A stretch of DNA of 64,000 bases from Prostheceraeus crozeri (lineage: Eukaryota > Platyhelminthes > Polycladida > Euryleptidae): the NCBI GenBank assembly GCA_907163375.1, contig CAJQUW010001823.1, forward strand, positions 55,987 through 119,986. Reading direction: 5' to 3'. Under the pieces are notes generated by a model. The model worked only from the letters and a program-made list of their open reading frames with translations, was not told where the DNA came from and did not search any database. The position numbers and the translations under genes were made by a program. Positions 1 through 11,300 of the stretch are shown here, piece after piece. Each line of letters begins with the position of its first letter. Position 1 is the first letter of the stretch.

Positions 1-228
1 GATGCAATTGACATTTCTGGATGTTCTGTTCTCAATTTCTGTTTTATTTTGTTTAGAGTAGCGGTAGGCTTTTCTTCCGCGCATCCCATTAGCTCGTTTT
101 TCATTGTATCATTATTTTTCCTTGGAAGATGTCTACCTCACGACAATGCTTTGATTCGTCATTTTTCTTTGAACTTTTTGATGAGGTTGTTTACGGTCTG
201 TCTCTTAATGCCTACCATCTCAGTCAAC
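1..228 (-). pseudogene. Transposase N-terminal fragment (helix-turn-helix part)
   Basis: Read on the minus strand, a segment with GIKRQTVNNLIKKFKEK is followed, after a small disruption, by a stretch containing GRHLPRKNNDTMKNELM and EKPTATLNKIKQKLR. This aligns in order with the intact neighbour, which has LGIKRQTARSI, then GGLRYRKVDD, then ATLKEINAILR. That order is the paired-like helix-turn-helix N-terminus of IS630/Tc1/mariner transposases, which binds the transposon ends. At least one in-frame stop lies between the two helical segments. The catalytic domain would lie outside the window. No host function is implied. Confidence 0.5.
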
Positions 229-433
229 CCCAAAAGTCAACCCTATCCAGTCTTTTAATTCAATCAGCGCATTTATCAATTGTTGTCTATCATTAGGGCA
301 CCTAATGGCCACGACATATTCAGTTGCAGATGTAGAATGATTAAAATGCAGTCTATTAATTCATATGCATCTCAACATTAATTATTTTGAAATTTGACTT
401 TAATTCATATCGCTGAAATTGTTGTATAGCAAT

Positions 434-612
434 GACCAATTCAAATTGAAATGAGACCAAATTCAATGGAATATCGTACATCATTCAGTCCAAAGAAATC
501 CAACCGACCAAATTAAATGGAAATTTTGTCTCGTTGACCAAATTAAATGGAAAGCAGAAGCCATGATCTCTCAAGTGACCAATTTCAATGGAAGTCTGAC
601 CAAATTAAATGG
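434..612. repeat. Six short direct repeats near a transposon tip
   Basis: GACCAAATTAAATGG or close variants occur at about 434, 453, 506, 535, 577 and 598, all in the same orientation with irregular 20-50 bp spacing. Position and orientation suggest transposase-binding sites in a long terminal repeat. That role is inferred, not shown. Confidence 0.7.
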
Positions 613-624
613 GAGAGGGCATTA

Positions 625-720
625 CACCATTTACAACTCAAGTTCAGTCAATCAGAATTCAAGTTAGTCCATGATATCTAAATCAGAATTCAAGTTGGTC
701 AATCAGAAGGAAAGTTCGTC
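625..720 (+). repeat. Left terminal inverted repeat of the 625-2157 element
   Basis: Pairs with 2064-2157. It contains three diverged copies of a motif of the form AATTCAAGTTNGTC, which also occur in mirror orientation in the partner arm. Confidence 0.85.
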
Positions 721-930
721 CACAAAGCTTTTGAGTGCAATTGGTATCATAAAATGATTTTAAAATTTCTCATAATTTAAAATTACTTCATAGCTATGCA
801 CTCGTAATCGCCAATTTTGAATGCGATATTTTCAAATAATTTAAACTTCGTGACTGCACCTGTTTCATAGAAATACTTGTATCTCAAGTTTGTCATAAAC
901 ATTAGCGCTGAGAACTGTAAAAGACTAGTC

Positions 931-1944
931 ATGGACTTTGAAAGTGAAGCAAGTACAAGCAACCTGAGTAATTTGCCAAGAGGCCCCTACAGGAAAATTG
1001 CCAACGTTGATAAGCAAAGGTTGATTCAAGCTTTCGAACGCGGAGACGATTTCATTGATCTTGCCCGACAATTGGGAATCAAACGCCAAACTGCGAGATC
1101 AATCATATAATGAAGTCTCGAAGTGATAGAACAGTAAAACAGCATGGAGGACTTCGTTATCGCAAAGTTGATGATTCGATGAGAGGCGCACTGTAGAAAT
1201 TGTCAACGAAAAACTATTGGCTACTCTAAAAGAGATTAATGCTATTTTGAGACTAAGATGCCCTGAAAAGCCTGTAATTTCAGAGTCACTTGTAAGCACC
1301 ATCTTAGATAAAATGCTCATTACAAGTAAGCTAGCTCGGGACGTGCCAGCTCAACGCAACTCAGAAGAAGTCATAAACAAGAGATACGAGTATGCACGAT
1401 GGTACTTAGAGGACGGTCAGCTGAACGAGACCATATTCATCGACGAATGTGGGTTCCACGTGTGGACAAAGCGATCCTACGAAGGTCAGCGAGAGGACAG
1501 CGAACTTATCGAACTGTCGCGAAGCAGCGTGGAAGGAATCTTTCTGTGATAATGGCTATCAGTAACTCTGGATTGATCCACTACAGTGTGCAAGAGGGCT
1601 CTGTCAGTTCTGATGGATTTTGTGATTTTGTAAATGAACTCAGTGCTATTGTGGGTGAAGAAGCTGCATTTTTTATCATGGACAATTGCAAGTGTCATTT
1701 TCGTGCTATACCACCGAGAGAAAATCATAAGATAATTTTTCTTCCACCATACTCACCATTTTTAAACCCTCATGAGGGCGCATTTTCGTGCTTCAGAAGT
1801 GCCATAAAACGGCAACTAGCAGCATCGCAATCGATTTTTGATGATGAAAATGCTGCTCGGAATTTGCAAATTGAACTTAGCACAATATCGATGTTATTTA
1901 CTAAGATCCTTTATATCTCCTGCAGCCGCAGAAGTTACAGCTGA
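931..1944 (+). pseudogene. DDE transposase of the 625-2157 element, frameshifted
   Basis: The likely start is ATG 931 (MDFESEAS...). An N-terminal helix-turn-helix reads RGPYRKIANVDKQRLIQAF then DLARQLGIKRQTARSI. The catalytic domain shows IDECGFH (first Asp, near 1440), FIMDNCKCHF (second Asp, near 1680) and LPPYSPFLNPHEGAFS (final Glu, near 1770). About 30 residues separate the second Asp from the Glu, slightly fewer than the 34 usual in Tc1. The protein is spread over three frames (931-1110, 1217-1549, 1399-1944), so at least two frameshifts have occurred. The RGPYRKI...GxxRxTAR pattern is typical of DDE_3-type transposases in invertebrates. It would cut and join the element ends in the nucleus. 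Confidence 0.8.
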
Positions 1945-2063
1945 CAAGAGTGCCGGTTGGTACCAACTTATGATGACCTACCTTCCCAAATGTTTTGCAA
2001 AAGAAAGTATTCAAGGATAATCTGACTAATGTCCTGTTAATATAAGCATTTCTTTGATTAAAG

Positions 2064-2157
2064 ACGAACTTACCTTCTGATTGACTAACTTGAATTCTGA
2101 TGAGATATCGTAGACTAACTTGAATTTTGATTTACTGAACTTGAATTGTAAATGGTG
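2064..2157 (-). repeat. Right terminal inverted repeat of the 625-2157 element
   Basis: Inverse of 625-720 with roughly nine in ten positions matching by eye. It ends GGTGTA against the TA duplication. Confidence 0.85.
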
Positions 2158-2194
2158 TATTTGTGAATAATGCATGATTTTGCAAGGCTTTCTA

Positions 2195-2400
2195 TGTCCA
2201 CAGGTTAATAAGTTCCACGAAGCAGGTAATTATTTTCCTGGTTGGAAATTATTAACCTGGTGCAGACTTCTATGAAAAAAGTCATGCATTATAACAGATA
2301 ATGCATAGATTTCTTCGGTCATAATTTGTCATAATAACCTCGAGCCTTCGGCTCTCGGTAATTATAGCAATAATGACCTCAAATCTATGCATTATCTATT
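2195..2400. repeat. Pair of foldback hairpins with a TTCG-capped core
   Basis: The first hairpin pairs CAGGTTAATAAGTTCCA (near 2199) with TGGAAATTATTAACCTG (near 2243). The second pairs AGATAATGCATAGATTT (near 2296) with its inverse (near 2382). Inside the second lies a smaller stem whose centre is GAGCC-TTCG-GCTC. No gene is visible. The structure looks like a small foldback transposon or a decayed MITE. Confidence 0.6.
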
Positions 2401-2784
2401 ACATACTTTCGGCTTGCCAAAGTTGAATGTAAATTTCTATGCCACAAGCATTTTCAAAATACGTGATTTTGGCTTGCTGAGCTTCAAGCATAATCTAAAA
2501 TGCAGTTTTGTTCTGTCGATTTCTACCTGTCGGTCGCTTAATGGATGTCATTGCATCGCATGTCGCATTGACATCTAAACAGCCTAATGCATAGTTTCAT
2601 GTGACAAGATGAAATCTATAAACAAGACAAATCTTCGTCTTTTGAGACTATGAAAAGTGATAAGTTGCATCGAATCTTGTCGTCGATTTTATTTTCTCAA
2701 GCTGACCAGCATTTTTCCTAACAGATTTGGTTTGTGAAATGAATAGATTAAATTATCATCATGATACATATAGCCTACTTCGGA

Positions 2785-2840
2785 AAGGTACTCGCGTGCC
2801 ATCTGATGAGGCCTCGCGTACCACAGGTTGGTAACCTCTG
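2785..2840 (-). mobile_element. Orphan hAT terminus
   Basis: On the minus strand the sequence from 2840 begins CAGAGGTTACCAACCTGTGG and continues into GC-rich GTACGCGAGG. This matches the CAGNGGTTNNCAACC pattern of Charlie-like hAT ends. I could not find the opposite end or a matching 8-bp duplication, so it may be a solo remnant. Confidence 0.4.
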
Positions 2841-2849
2841 GTGTAGAGC

Positions 2850-5277
2850 GTTTATGAGAACATCATCATGATATTACATGCGACAGTCGAGAAAAGAATG
2901 CTGCTTGAGGAAATCGCTTGTTGTGGATTGAGTGTCATACTGCCGCATGTTTTGACAGCGATAATGATGCGTCTAACCCTATGAAGCCAAAAGGAGATAT
3001 CGAAAATGTATCAGAAGACTTGTTTGGAAGAGACCGCACACGATAGTAAAAGCTCACTTTCCGAAGTTGGAAAAACAGTGAAACATCGCTCGTGTTCAAA
3101 AGCAAACCTGGACTCATAGAGCGTGGACCTAAGAACTTTTATCAGGAAATGTAATTTCATAGAGTAAGTATATTAGGTATGGTAGCAACACAGTATTAAT
3201 TAAATCCTCATTGTGTGCGGTTTTGATTTTATCCAAGTGACTCAGCACCAAATGTGAGATTGTTGCAGTTTTGAAGAAATTGCCATGAATTGACTGATCA
3301 TGATAGCAATACAGAAGAAAGAATAGCATTTTATACAAATCCTCCGTATTCTAAGACCTTGGGGAAGCAATGTTCATTAAATCAGCTTCGATGGAAGTGC
3401 CTTAATTACTTAAATGTTCAGCCTTATTAAAAGGAGTATTCTCATGAGCTTGATCATGTCACTTTAACATATGCCGGCACTGAAACAGCACAATATCGAA
3501 AAAAGACAATATCATGACTAATTAATTAAAGATGTAAACGGGTACACAAATCTATTCAGTATCAGACTTTTGATTCAGATAAGAAATGAAGCTTAATTTA
3601 ATGAATCATAAAATTATACAACTGTAAAAATGTCATCAATCCACAAAAATGGGCAACTTGAAATTTGAGGCAAGAAGCAGAAGATTTCAACTTTAGCATG
3701 AAAAATTGCATTATAAGCGGTTCATGAAGTTTTCTTTATAATAAGCTTAATGTCCGATTAATTGAGATGCCTGTAATAGCATTTTCATTCTTTCTGATAT
3801 CCTAAAAGCTCCATACTGCTTATTTATTGTCGTCTGAGGTTCCAAATTGCTAACTAGTAGGGTATGGTATAAACACAGGAGTGATTAGCAAAAATTAAAC
3901 TTTTTTGAAATTGATTTAATATTTTTTCAGACCGCAAGGACGCAATCTCCGCGAAAAACTGAATCTTTTGATGCAAAAATTTTCACGGTATGCTGACATT
4001 TTTTTGAGTAGACACTCTACCTGTTACATATGCTGTATGCCTTCTCTATGTGTAAATCTGCTTGGGACACTTGAAAATTGTCTGAATGAAAGGACGCCGA
4101 ATCATAATACAGTGCCCGAACATGTATGTCATTGAAATAGGTCTTGCTGGTATATTTACGTTGGAGGTTACTGAGGGAGTAAAATATAAAAAAACAGAGT
4201 TACTTCTGAATTATTCGAAAGAATCAACAAACATGTGAGCAAATTTGTCTTCGGAGAGGTTGCTTCTATCACTTTTCATCGTCAAAGAGGAAGCAAAGAA
4301 GAATTCTCTTACACTTTCTTCTTCGATATCATCGAGTAATATAACACCGCGCAATGCTTGCGATTCCAAAGAAAGTCTGTTGAAAACATAGTGCTATACA
4401 TTCTACAGTGAAGTCTGCTGCAATTCAAATTTCTCTGTATAATATCATAAACTAACTATTAGAAATTTTTTAGTAATAGCATGTACAATAACTAGAACAA
4501 TGAGGGTAAATATATCCATCTATGTGGAATATTAGAGATGCAAAAATGAACAAGTAAAGAAACAAAAAGGAATAAATGAAGACATAGGGACAAAGACATG
4601 TGGTTTTTTCCCAACTAGAGCTTGCGCAATCCACAGGATGAGTCAAATTAAATGTCACTATTTTATAAAGTGTTGTAGATCACTGAAAATCCAACCAATT
4701 TTTAAATGCGATATATCATTTTAAAAATCCGAGTGTGGCCAACATTTTTACGGATTTTGGAGGTTTATGTTGACTTCTGAAACATTTGACGATTTTGAAT
4801 TTCAAAATTTTTCCTAATTTTCCCTAATATCACAATACTTAAGACATTTGATTTGCAAATTTTTGCTTACAGGAAAGTTGTCTAATTCTACATGAAGTCA
4901 ATATGGAAGTCAAGTGAGGTGCTAAATGGCTGTCATGGTAATTGGAGTGGCTAAAGATAGCCAAATACTTAAAAGAAAGTGAGCACTTTGAAATAAGTGG
5001 ATTGCTTTGTAAGCTCTAAAAAAGAATTCTTCACATGAAACGTTACGTGAGGTCACTGTCAGTGTGATAGACTGCGAAGTGGGAGGTTCAACGAAATGGC
5101 TGAAAAAGTGCCAGTTGATGTGGAACAGAAGAAAGCTGCGGTTCACTCTGCCAGTAGTGGCATCATGATGCCAGACTGATCAGTCTCTGGCACCTCTCAT
5201 CCGTGTGCAGGACTCGTAAAGAGACATGACTAAGGGCCTATAACAGCCGAAAGACAAGTCGTCTTTCTAAGCGGCAT
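2850..5277. other. Gene-free stretch
   Basis: AT-rich DNA without a convincing coding frame, splice-flanked exon or terminal repeats, apart from the dispersed repeat at 3238-3346. Short ORFs here have no recognisable domains. Confidence 0.5.
3238..3346 (-). repeat. Dispersed repeat, copy 1
   Basis: About 110 bp that recurs in inverted orientation at 31361-31475. The best-conserved part is TTGACTGATCATGATAGCAA and the following CAGAAGAAAGAATAG. No terminal repeats or coding function recognised. Confidence 0.65.
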
Positions 5278-5293
5278 CTAGGGGCGCGCGCGC
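5278..5293 (+). mobile_element. Left tip of a CpG-rich inverted-repeat element, cut by the hAT
   Basis: CTAGGGGCGCGCGCGC, followed after the hAT by ACGAAGCGGCCTGGTCGCG (from 19138). Read together this mirrors the inverse of the sequence ending at 19518. The hAT therefore landed inside this element's left terminal repeat. Confidence 0.6.
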
Positions 5294-6064
5294 CAGGCAC
5301 GTAGCCATGGGTGGGCTTGGGGGTCGACCGCCCCCATTTTGCAATCCTGCCCCCCTCACTTCGCTATCGCATGAAAATTGATAATGCGAGACCGGTTAGT
5401 CAACAGTCAAATGTATGCATTGGAAAACATATGGAGTCGATCCCCATCATATATCGTTAGATCTCATGCGCGCGCTGCTACAATCCATTTCCATGTTAAC
5501 ACACGACGCTCACTCTTCACTGACAGCGGTGCACGCAACGGCGTCACCGGTCCCGGAGTGATGTGTTGACGTCATCAGCTAGCAATCGTTTTCTTGTTCG
5601 AACAGATTCATCGACTGCGACCGCAAAGCGCGTGCGTTCTTTTGATTCCCATGACTTTGACATAAGCTGAAGATTGATTTCTGCCATAGAAATTGACAAC
5701 AATAAAACCTCTAGAATGGAAATTAAGCTTCATGCAATGCACAATAACGGCACATAAATCGCACGTATTTTCACTTAGATGCACCTGCCAACGTCTGTAT
5801 CATTGATGAGTAAATCGAGCCCCAACTTAGTTCCCCATGTTGCCAACTTAGTTTTCAATTTCCATTCCGCGACGCTGAGTTCTTGATCAACAGTTTATTT
5901 CTATGGATTTCTGCATGCGTGCTGCTGCTCCTTCTCAAAACCACAGACGTATCACCGTGTGAACTTCACTGTGAATTCACTGACTTCGCCATCTAGCAAT
6001 ATTTCTTCGTTTTCGCGATATCAACCTCACGTTTTTGTGTTTCGGTCAACATTACGCTTCTGCG

Positions 6065-6980
6065 ATGAGCAAACCAAGGCAGCGTCAAATGCTTTATCAA
6101 ACAACACTATCTTTTAAGAAACGTCATGTGGAGTCTGAGACTATTGATGCACCATTTGGGCCTATTTGTGATGACAACTCAAACATCAATTCAAGTGACA
6201 CGCCACCTACACTACAAGGTGAGAGCATCAGTGGAAAAGTCATCGATGCTGAACCTGACAAGGACGAACCCAGAGACCTGTCTAAAAAAGGAGAGCAGCC
6301 AAAACAGCCAATTATCTCGTTTCCGAAGTCTGGTGAGAGGAAGTTTTCATCATACTGGTACAGTCAGTATGAATGGATTGAATACAGCATTGAAAGGGAC
6401 GCTGTATTTTGCCAACCATGCAGACTATTTGGCTCAACTATGATGGATTCTACTTATGATGTGTTTTTAAGAAAAGGTTGCTCAAATTGGAAGAAATTGA
6501 GAGAGAAGTGCACCAAACATTGCAGCAGCAGTGTTCATAAAATAGCTAAGGAAGCTACGAAGCAGTGGCTTGTACAGCAAAAGGTTGGCAGGGTAGATCA
6601 GCAACTTGATCCAGTCTTTCGAGACACACACTTGCTGAGCATACACAAGGATCATCTCAAAACTGTCATTGATATAATCATGTTCTGCTCTAGACAGGAA
6701 CTTGCCTTTGAGAGGTGATGACAAAACTTTAGATTCTTTGAACAAAGGAAATTTTTTAGAGCTGTTGGACTTGCTGTCACAATATGACAAAAACATACCT
6801 GATTGTCTCTCTAGGCTTCCTAAAAATGGAACAATGCTTAGCCCAGAGATTCAAAATGAGCTCTTAGAATGTTCCAAAAATGCTCTTTTAGACTGCATTA
6901 TCAAACAAGTGAAAGATGCAGTGTATTATGCAGTTATTGCAGACGAGGTAAAAGACATAACCAAGAGCGAGTTACTTGGC
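6065..6980 (+). pseudogene. hAT transposase, N-terminal part (TTF zinc finger, domain start)
   Basis: I take ATG 6065 as the start (MSKPRQRQMLYQ). The disordered first 100 residues are followed by a TTF/ZMYM-type zinc-finger region: FPKSGERKFSSYWY, WIEYSIERDAVFCQPCRLFG and SSSVHKIAKEATKQW, with Cys and His in the usual order. This finger binds the transposon ends. One frameshift lies near 6700, after which the frame at 6702 continues with GDDKTLDSLNKGNFLELLDL and ends in VIADEVKDITKSELLG at the Polinton insertion. VIADEVKD is the first part of the RNase-H-like catalytic fold; its Asp is the likely first catalytic residue. Related animal proteins are often annotated ZMYM1-like or PRKRIP1/THAP-like. 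The C-terminal half is at 17092. Confidence 0.85.
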
Positions 6981-7826
6981 AGTAGTAAGAAAACGGCGAA
7001 CACTCGACCGGCGCCCCCCCCCTCTGGAACGACAGAGTGTCGTGGTCGGCCGCCGTGGTGCTTTGGGTCTGACTCCCCCCCCTCTGGAACGACAGAGGTT
7101 GTAGTCTGTCGTGGTGTGCCGGCCAGGTGGGTCCACGTTCACAAACTGTTCGCTGACTCCCCCCCCCTCTGCAACGACAGAGTGTGAGACTCGGGTGAGT
7201 TGGTCCGACCGCCTGGTTGACGTGGGCGACCGTCTAGGTTGACGTGGGCGACCGTCTAGGTTGACGTCGCCGACCGTCTAGGTTGTCGTGGGCGACCGTC
7301 TAGGTTGTCGTGGATGGTGAAATGGCTGCCAGATTCGGATTCAGCGTAAAATTCTGCATCTGTGGTGTGATTTCCAGCTCAATCGGCGAGAAAAAGTTTT
7401 TCTTCAAAATTTTAACAGAGTTAGAATTTGGGACGTTTTGGTGTGTAGCGCCCAAACGAACCATCGGATGAGAAAACGGAGGCCAGATTCGGATTCAGCG
7501 TGAAATTCTGCATCGGTATGGTGAATTTGAACGCAATCGGAGAGAAAAAATTTTCGCTGACGTCCCCCCCTCTGGACAGCTCGCTTCGGTTTTGGCTTCC
7601 AGTGGACGGATTTTGTCGTGCCATAGCTCGTTTGAAAGCTAAGAGTGAGACAAATTCACTGAAAGAATCGGCTTGTTCCTATCTGTCTTCGTTTAGATGT
7701 GAGACGCCATTTAAGATTTTGGGACATTGGCGAAAAACGACAGAGTTAGAATTTGGGACGTTTTGGGCTGTAGCTTCAAAACGAAGCATCGGATGGGTAA
7801 ACGGAGGCCAGATTTGGAATCAGCTT
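6981..7826 (+). repeat. Left long terminal inverted repeat of the Polinton
   Basis: Mirror of about 16240-17085. The outer part has repeated CCCCCCCTCTGGAACGACAG blocks spaced 60-85 bp apart, then about five 22-bp units. The inner part repeats segments such as AATTTGGGACGTTTTGG. It is GC-rich outside and has no coding evidence. Confidence 0.9.
7203..7313 (+). repeat. 22-bp tandem repeats in the left Polinton terminal repeat
   Basis: About five units of the form GACGTGGGCGACCGTCTAGG plus two bases. The mirrored array is at about 16756-16862. Confidence 0.85.
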
Positions 7827-8355
7827 GATGTTATTGTCCAAAGAGGATCATCATCCAATGAGAATCAAGCATTTCTTTATAAATAGCGAGCCTTCCACAG
7901 TGAGAATCATTCCATCGTTGAATCATACGAGTGACGGACGCACATTTTCTCTCTCTAGTTCCCTGTTCTATTATCCAACTAAAATGGTAAGTCGCTACTT
8001 CCCTCCCTCTCCTCCCTTGAACGTAAACTTAATACAATCTTTTTCATTTTCAGGCATCTACTCCATCTGCTGCACTAGTAGGACAAAATGGCAGTCTTTT
8101 TACTTCGTGAAGGGTGGAAATATACAGGGATAGGAAAAATGTCTTTCAGTGGAAAAGTCATCACATGGGGAATGTACAGATGTGGACACATATTCACAAG
8201 GAAAAAACAATCTCATGCGATACATAAAACAACAATGTTTATCTACAGAAATCAACATCAAAATACTAAGTTAAGCATGATTATGCTAAGACGTCTCCTG
8301 AATGTGGTAGTGTGAGTTTAATTCTTTTGGGTGGTGGTATGTTTGTGTCAGGATG
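7827..8355. other. Polinton interior without a convincing gene
   Basis: No long frame. An ATG at about 7982 is followed at once by GTAAGT, and a pyrimidine-rich TTTTCAG occurs near 8053, so a short spliced transcript is possible. At about 8184-8210 the plus strand encodes CGHIFTRKK, which resembles the first zinc finger of the PolB on the other strand; this is probably a small duplicated scrap. Confidence 0.4.
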
Positions 8356-11300
8356 TCAATGTGGAAGAGATATGTTGTGTTCTAACCAGCACCTCTTATC
8401 CTCCCATGCTGAAAGCGCCCGTTTCCTAAAAGTATGAGTTTTGATCTCATGCGACTTAGATTTTAAGATTGTCATATTGACAAACGTTATATTTTTATTT
8501 CTATAGGCTTTCCTGAAATTTTTATGTTTCATGTTAGAGACCAATGATCTTGATACGCCTTTAGCACGCTTAATACTATCGTCACTATCCTTTAATTTCA
8601 TACTGTACATTTTTGGACGGAGGAGAATCATTTCATCTATTTCCTTCCCTGCTGTCTCATCCTTAAAGCAGCCAAGTTTTGCCTTATTTTTGATGGAGTA
8701 GAGTGGGTGATCAGTAGGATAATTTGATGTATCAAAATATCTTTCTAAAGATTTTCCTACTTCATTGAAATTTAAATCTTTTTGAGTGGTAATACCTAAG
8801 AAGAAACTATATGTATCACCACCCAACAAACGAACCCCTTTTACGAGAGGACATGGTTTTAGTATTTTATAAAAGAGTTGGTACATTTCAAGCTTAGAGT
8901 AATCTAGTACAGCTTGACCAATATAGATGGGCTTGCACAACTCAACTTCAGATTTTATCATTTTAACACCTACAAGGTCCTCATCGATAATGTCTCTATC
9001 GATGAATAGAGGTGATGAGACCAATTTCTTAAATTTTGTAACATCATTGACTAGTTTATAGTTTACACGTTTTCTAACATCCTCCATCGTCTTACCAAAT
9101 AGACTATTATTCTTATACTTATAAAAATCTTTTTCAAAATTATTTTGGGCTAGTGCACGTTTCTGGCTGTTGCTATCAATATATGGTTTGAGGAAGGCTT
9201 TCTGTCTAAATTTAATAATGCGGTGAACTCTTTTTAAAATCATACCCATTTCTAAATAAAATTTTAAGATGCTAAAGTGGACTAGATAGTTTTCCTTATC
9301 ATACTGGGTGAGTAAAAGTTTGCGACAAGGCTTATAGTCGGGTTGACCGCATGATTCTAAATCTTTATGAAATTGTTTCATAAAGTCGGAAAACATATCT
9401 TTGGTCACTTCACCTGATTCGGGTGCGAGTGGAAAATCTACGGTTTTATGTTTAATATTATTTGGATAGATTAGATCTATCTCAAAATAATATCCCCAAT
9501 CACCTTCATCTGGAATTGCTAGTATGTTAGAAGGGTTGGAGAGATGCTGAATTTCACTATCATCTAACCAGCTAAACTCAGAGTGAGGGAGTGGTTTGGA
9601 TAATGAACTACCATACAAATTATTTTGGTCATAATACTTAAGATGGGTATGATCATTACCTACTGTTTCAGATTTTAACCTATGTTTATTTACAAATGTG
9701 AGACCACCGCGAATTCCTCGCTCAAATAAATTATACATCTCTGGATATTGTAAGAGATGAATGGTCTCACCAGTCATTTTAAAAGCAGACTTAAATGACA
9801 TGGCTGGTAGACTGACAAAGTGGACGGGATCTAACTTATCTTCTTCTAATGCCACTCGTCGAAACTCCTGAAATACATCAGCCAGCAAAAATACATCTAA
9901 CTTAAGGTAGGCAATCATATATTCACCAAATGTATGGCAGTCAAATTTTATCCATGCATCTTGTGCATGATCATAATCTTCGGTCTTACATTCTGCACCG
10001 CTCAAATCATTTTTAAATTTATCTATGGGCGGAAGAGAAGTCTCGCCGAGTTTACTAATTGCATCAAAATATGCATATGGAAAGACTCCTTTCCGTGTGA
10101 TGACTTCATCGGTTAGATTTGGATATTGTTTCTTAAGATTTTGTGTTAGTGGAAGAGACTTCAGATTTTGTACGAGAGAGGCCAGTGATGCAGTCATAAA
10201 TTGGTAGGAATCTAAAAATTTTATATCAAAATAGACCGTCTTATTTTCTTTAGTTTTATCGACAGGCACTTTTGCTGTCATGGCCATAAACTTCTCTCTC
10301 GTTTGTGCTATTACATCAAGCTTCCACTCTTTCATTTGACCTAAACCTCCTTTTATTATCATATGGCTGTCGTAGCCCTTGAAATTATGGAAAATGACGG
10401 GTAATGTACGCCGTTTCATCCTCAGCGAAAAATTGCATTTTGAACATAGTGCGTTTCTAAATTTACCAGTGATGTGATCATGGTCGCGCACTTTCTTAAT
10501 CTTATCATCATCAAATGTTTTCCTACATTTGGGGCAAACGTTGCAGCTATCAAATTTTGCTTGATCATCTGCTGTCATATGCAATGATCTGCGATAGAGT
10601 TCACCATCATACTTTTGCTGAAATTTTACAGCCTGTTCGAGGAATTGTAGGAATTGGTAAATACAATCCTCACCTTGCCAGATGTGCATTTTATTTTTTC
10701 TATTTTGGAAATGGTCATGCCATACTTCATAGCAGGAAATGGCTGCTGGTCGATGGATGTTATCATCGATATAACATTCGATGTCAGCATAGATGACACG
10801 AAGAGGACTTAGTTCATCGCCATTCTCTCTATATGAAAACTCCTTATCTTTGGGCATGCGTTCCATTTGCAGTTTACCTCGCTTACACCACTCATAATGA
10901 GTTTCAAATTTGTTTTTACTCCTAAAGTTCCGAATGCATCTGTCACAGTAATAAATCTCTGATGAGGTAGAATTTCTTAAGTGGTGGTATAAGCGAGAAA
11001 TTTTGGGAATGCCGCAGTAGTGCCATTCCTCACTATCATCCTGTCTTACTAACAAAAGGTTGACAACGTGGTCATAACAACTCGAACGCGAGTTGTAGCG
11101 GACACCCTTCAATCCCTTTTCCCAAACATGGAGAACTATTTTGATGTTGTTCAATTTTTCAAATTTTTCTATATCTTTAATTTTCATATCTTCACTATTG
11201 CAGTCATCAAACTTTAATTCATTCTCCCACTGTTGATACTTACTCTTACGGTATCGGCTATTCTGTACATCATTATAGTGGAGAATGGAGAGGACGGCAT

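Larger units (their letters stand above)
1..622 (-). mobile_element. Partial Tc1/mariner-superfamily element, terminal part with subterminal repeat array
   Basis: The window opens inside a DDE transposon transcribed leftwards; its other end is off the edge. Seen: transposase N-terminal code on the minus strand (about 1-228), then about 200 bp without code, then six copies of a GACCAAATTAAATGG-type motif (434-612) just before the tip. The architecture is the same as that of the neighbouring element at 625-2157 (tip, then short direct repeats ending in GTC, then transposase), but the sequences differ, so I infer a diverged sister family. The tip appears to abut the TA at 623-624 that the neighbour also uses. 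Confidence 0.55.
625..2157 (+). mobile_element. Complete-length Tc1/mariner-superfamily (IS630-like DDE) element
   Basis: Both ends are visible. The element is 1533 bp, flanked by TA at 623-624 and 2158-2159, and starts CACCATTTACAA on each strand. The terminal inverted repeats are about 95 bp (625-720 and 2064-2157) with some mismatches. Each contains repeated AATTCAAGTTAGTC-type motifs. The single gene runs rightwards. TA target duplication and a DDE transposase place it in the Tc1/mariner/IS630 superfamily. The gene is broken, so it is not autonomous now. Confidence 0.88.

Noticed and set aside
7500-7886. ORF of 128 codons, with related ORFs at 15872-16646
   Set aside because: These lie in the Polinton terminal repeats and their duplicates; the frames mirror each other because the DNA is repeated, and no domain is visible.
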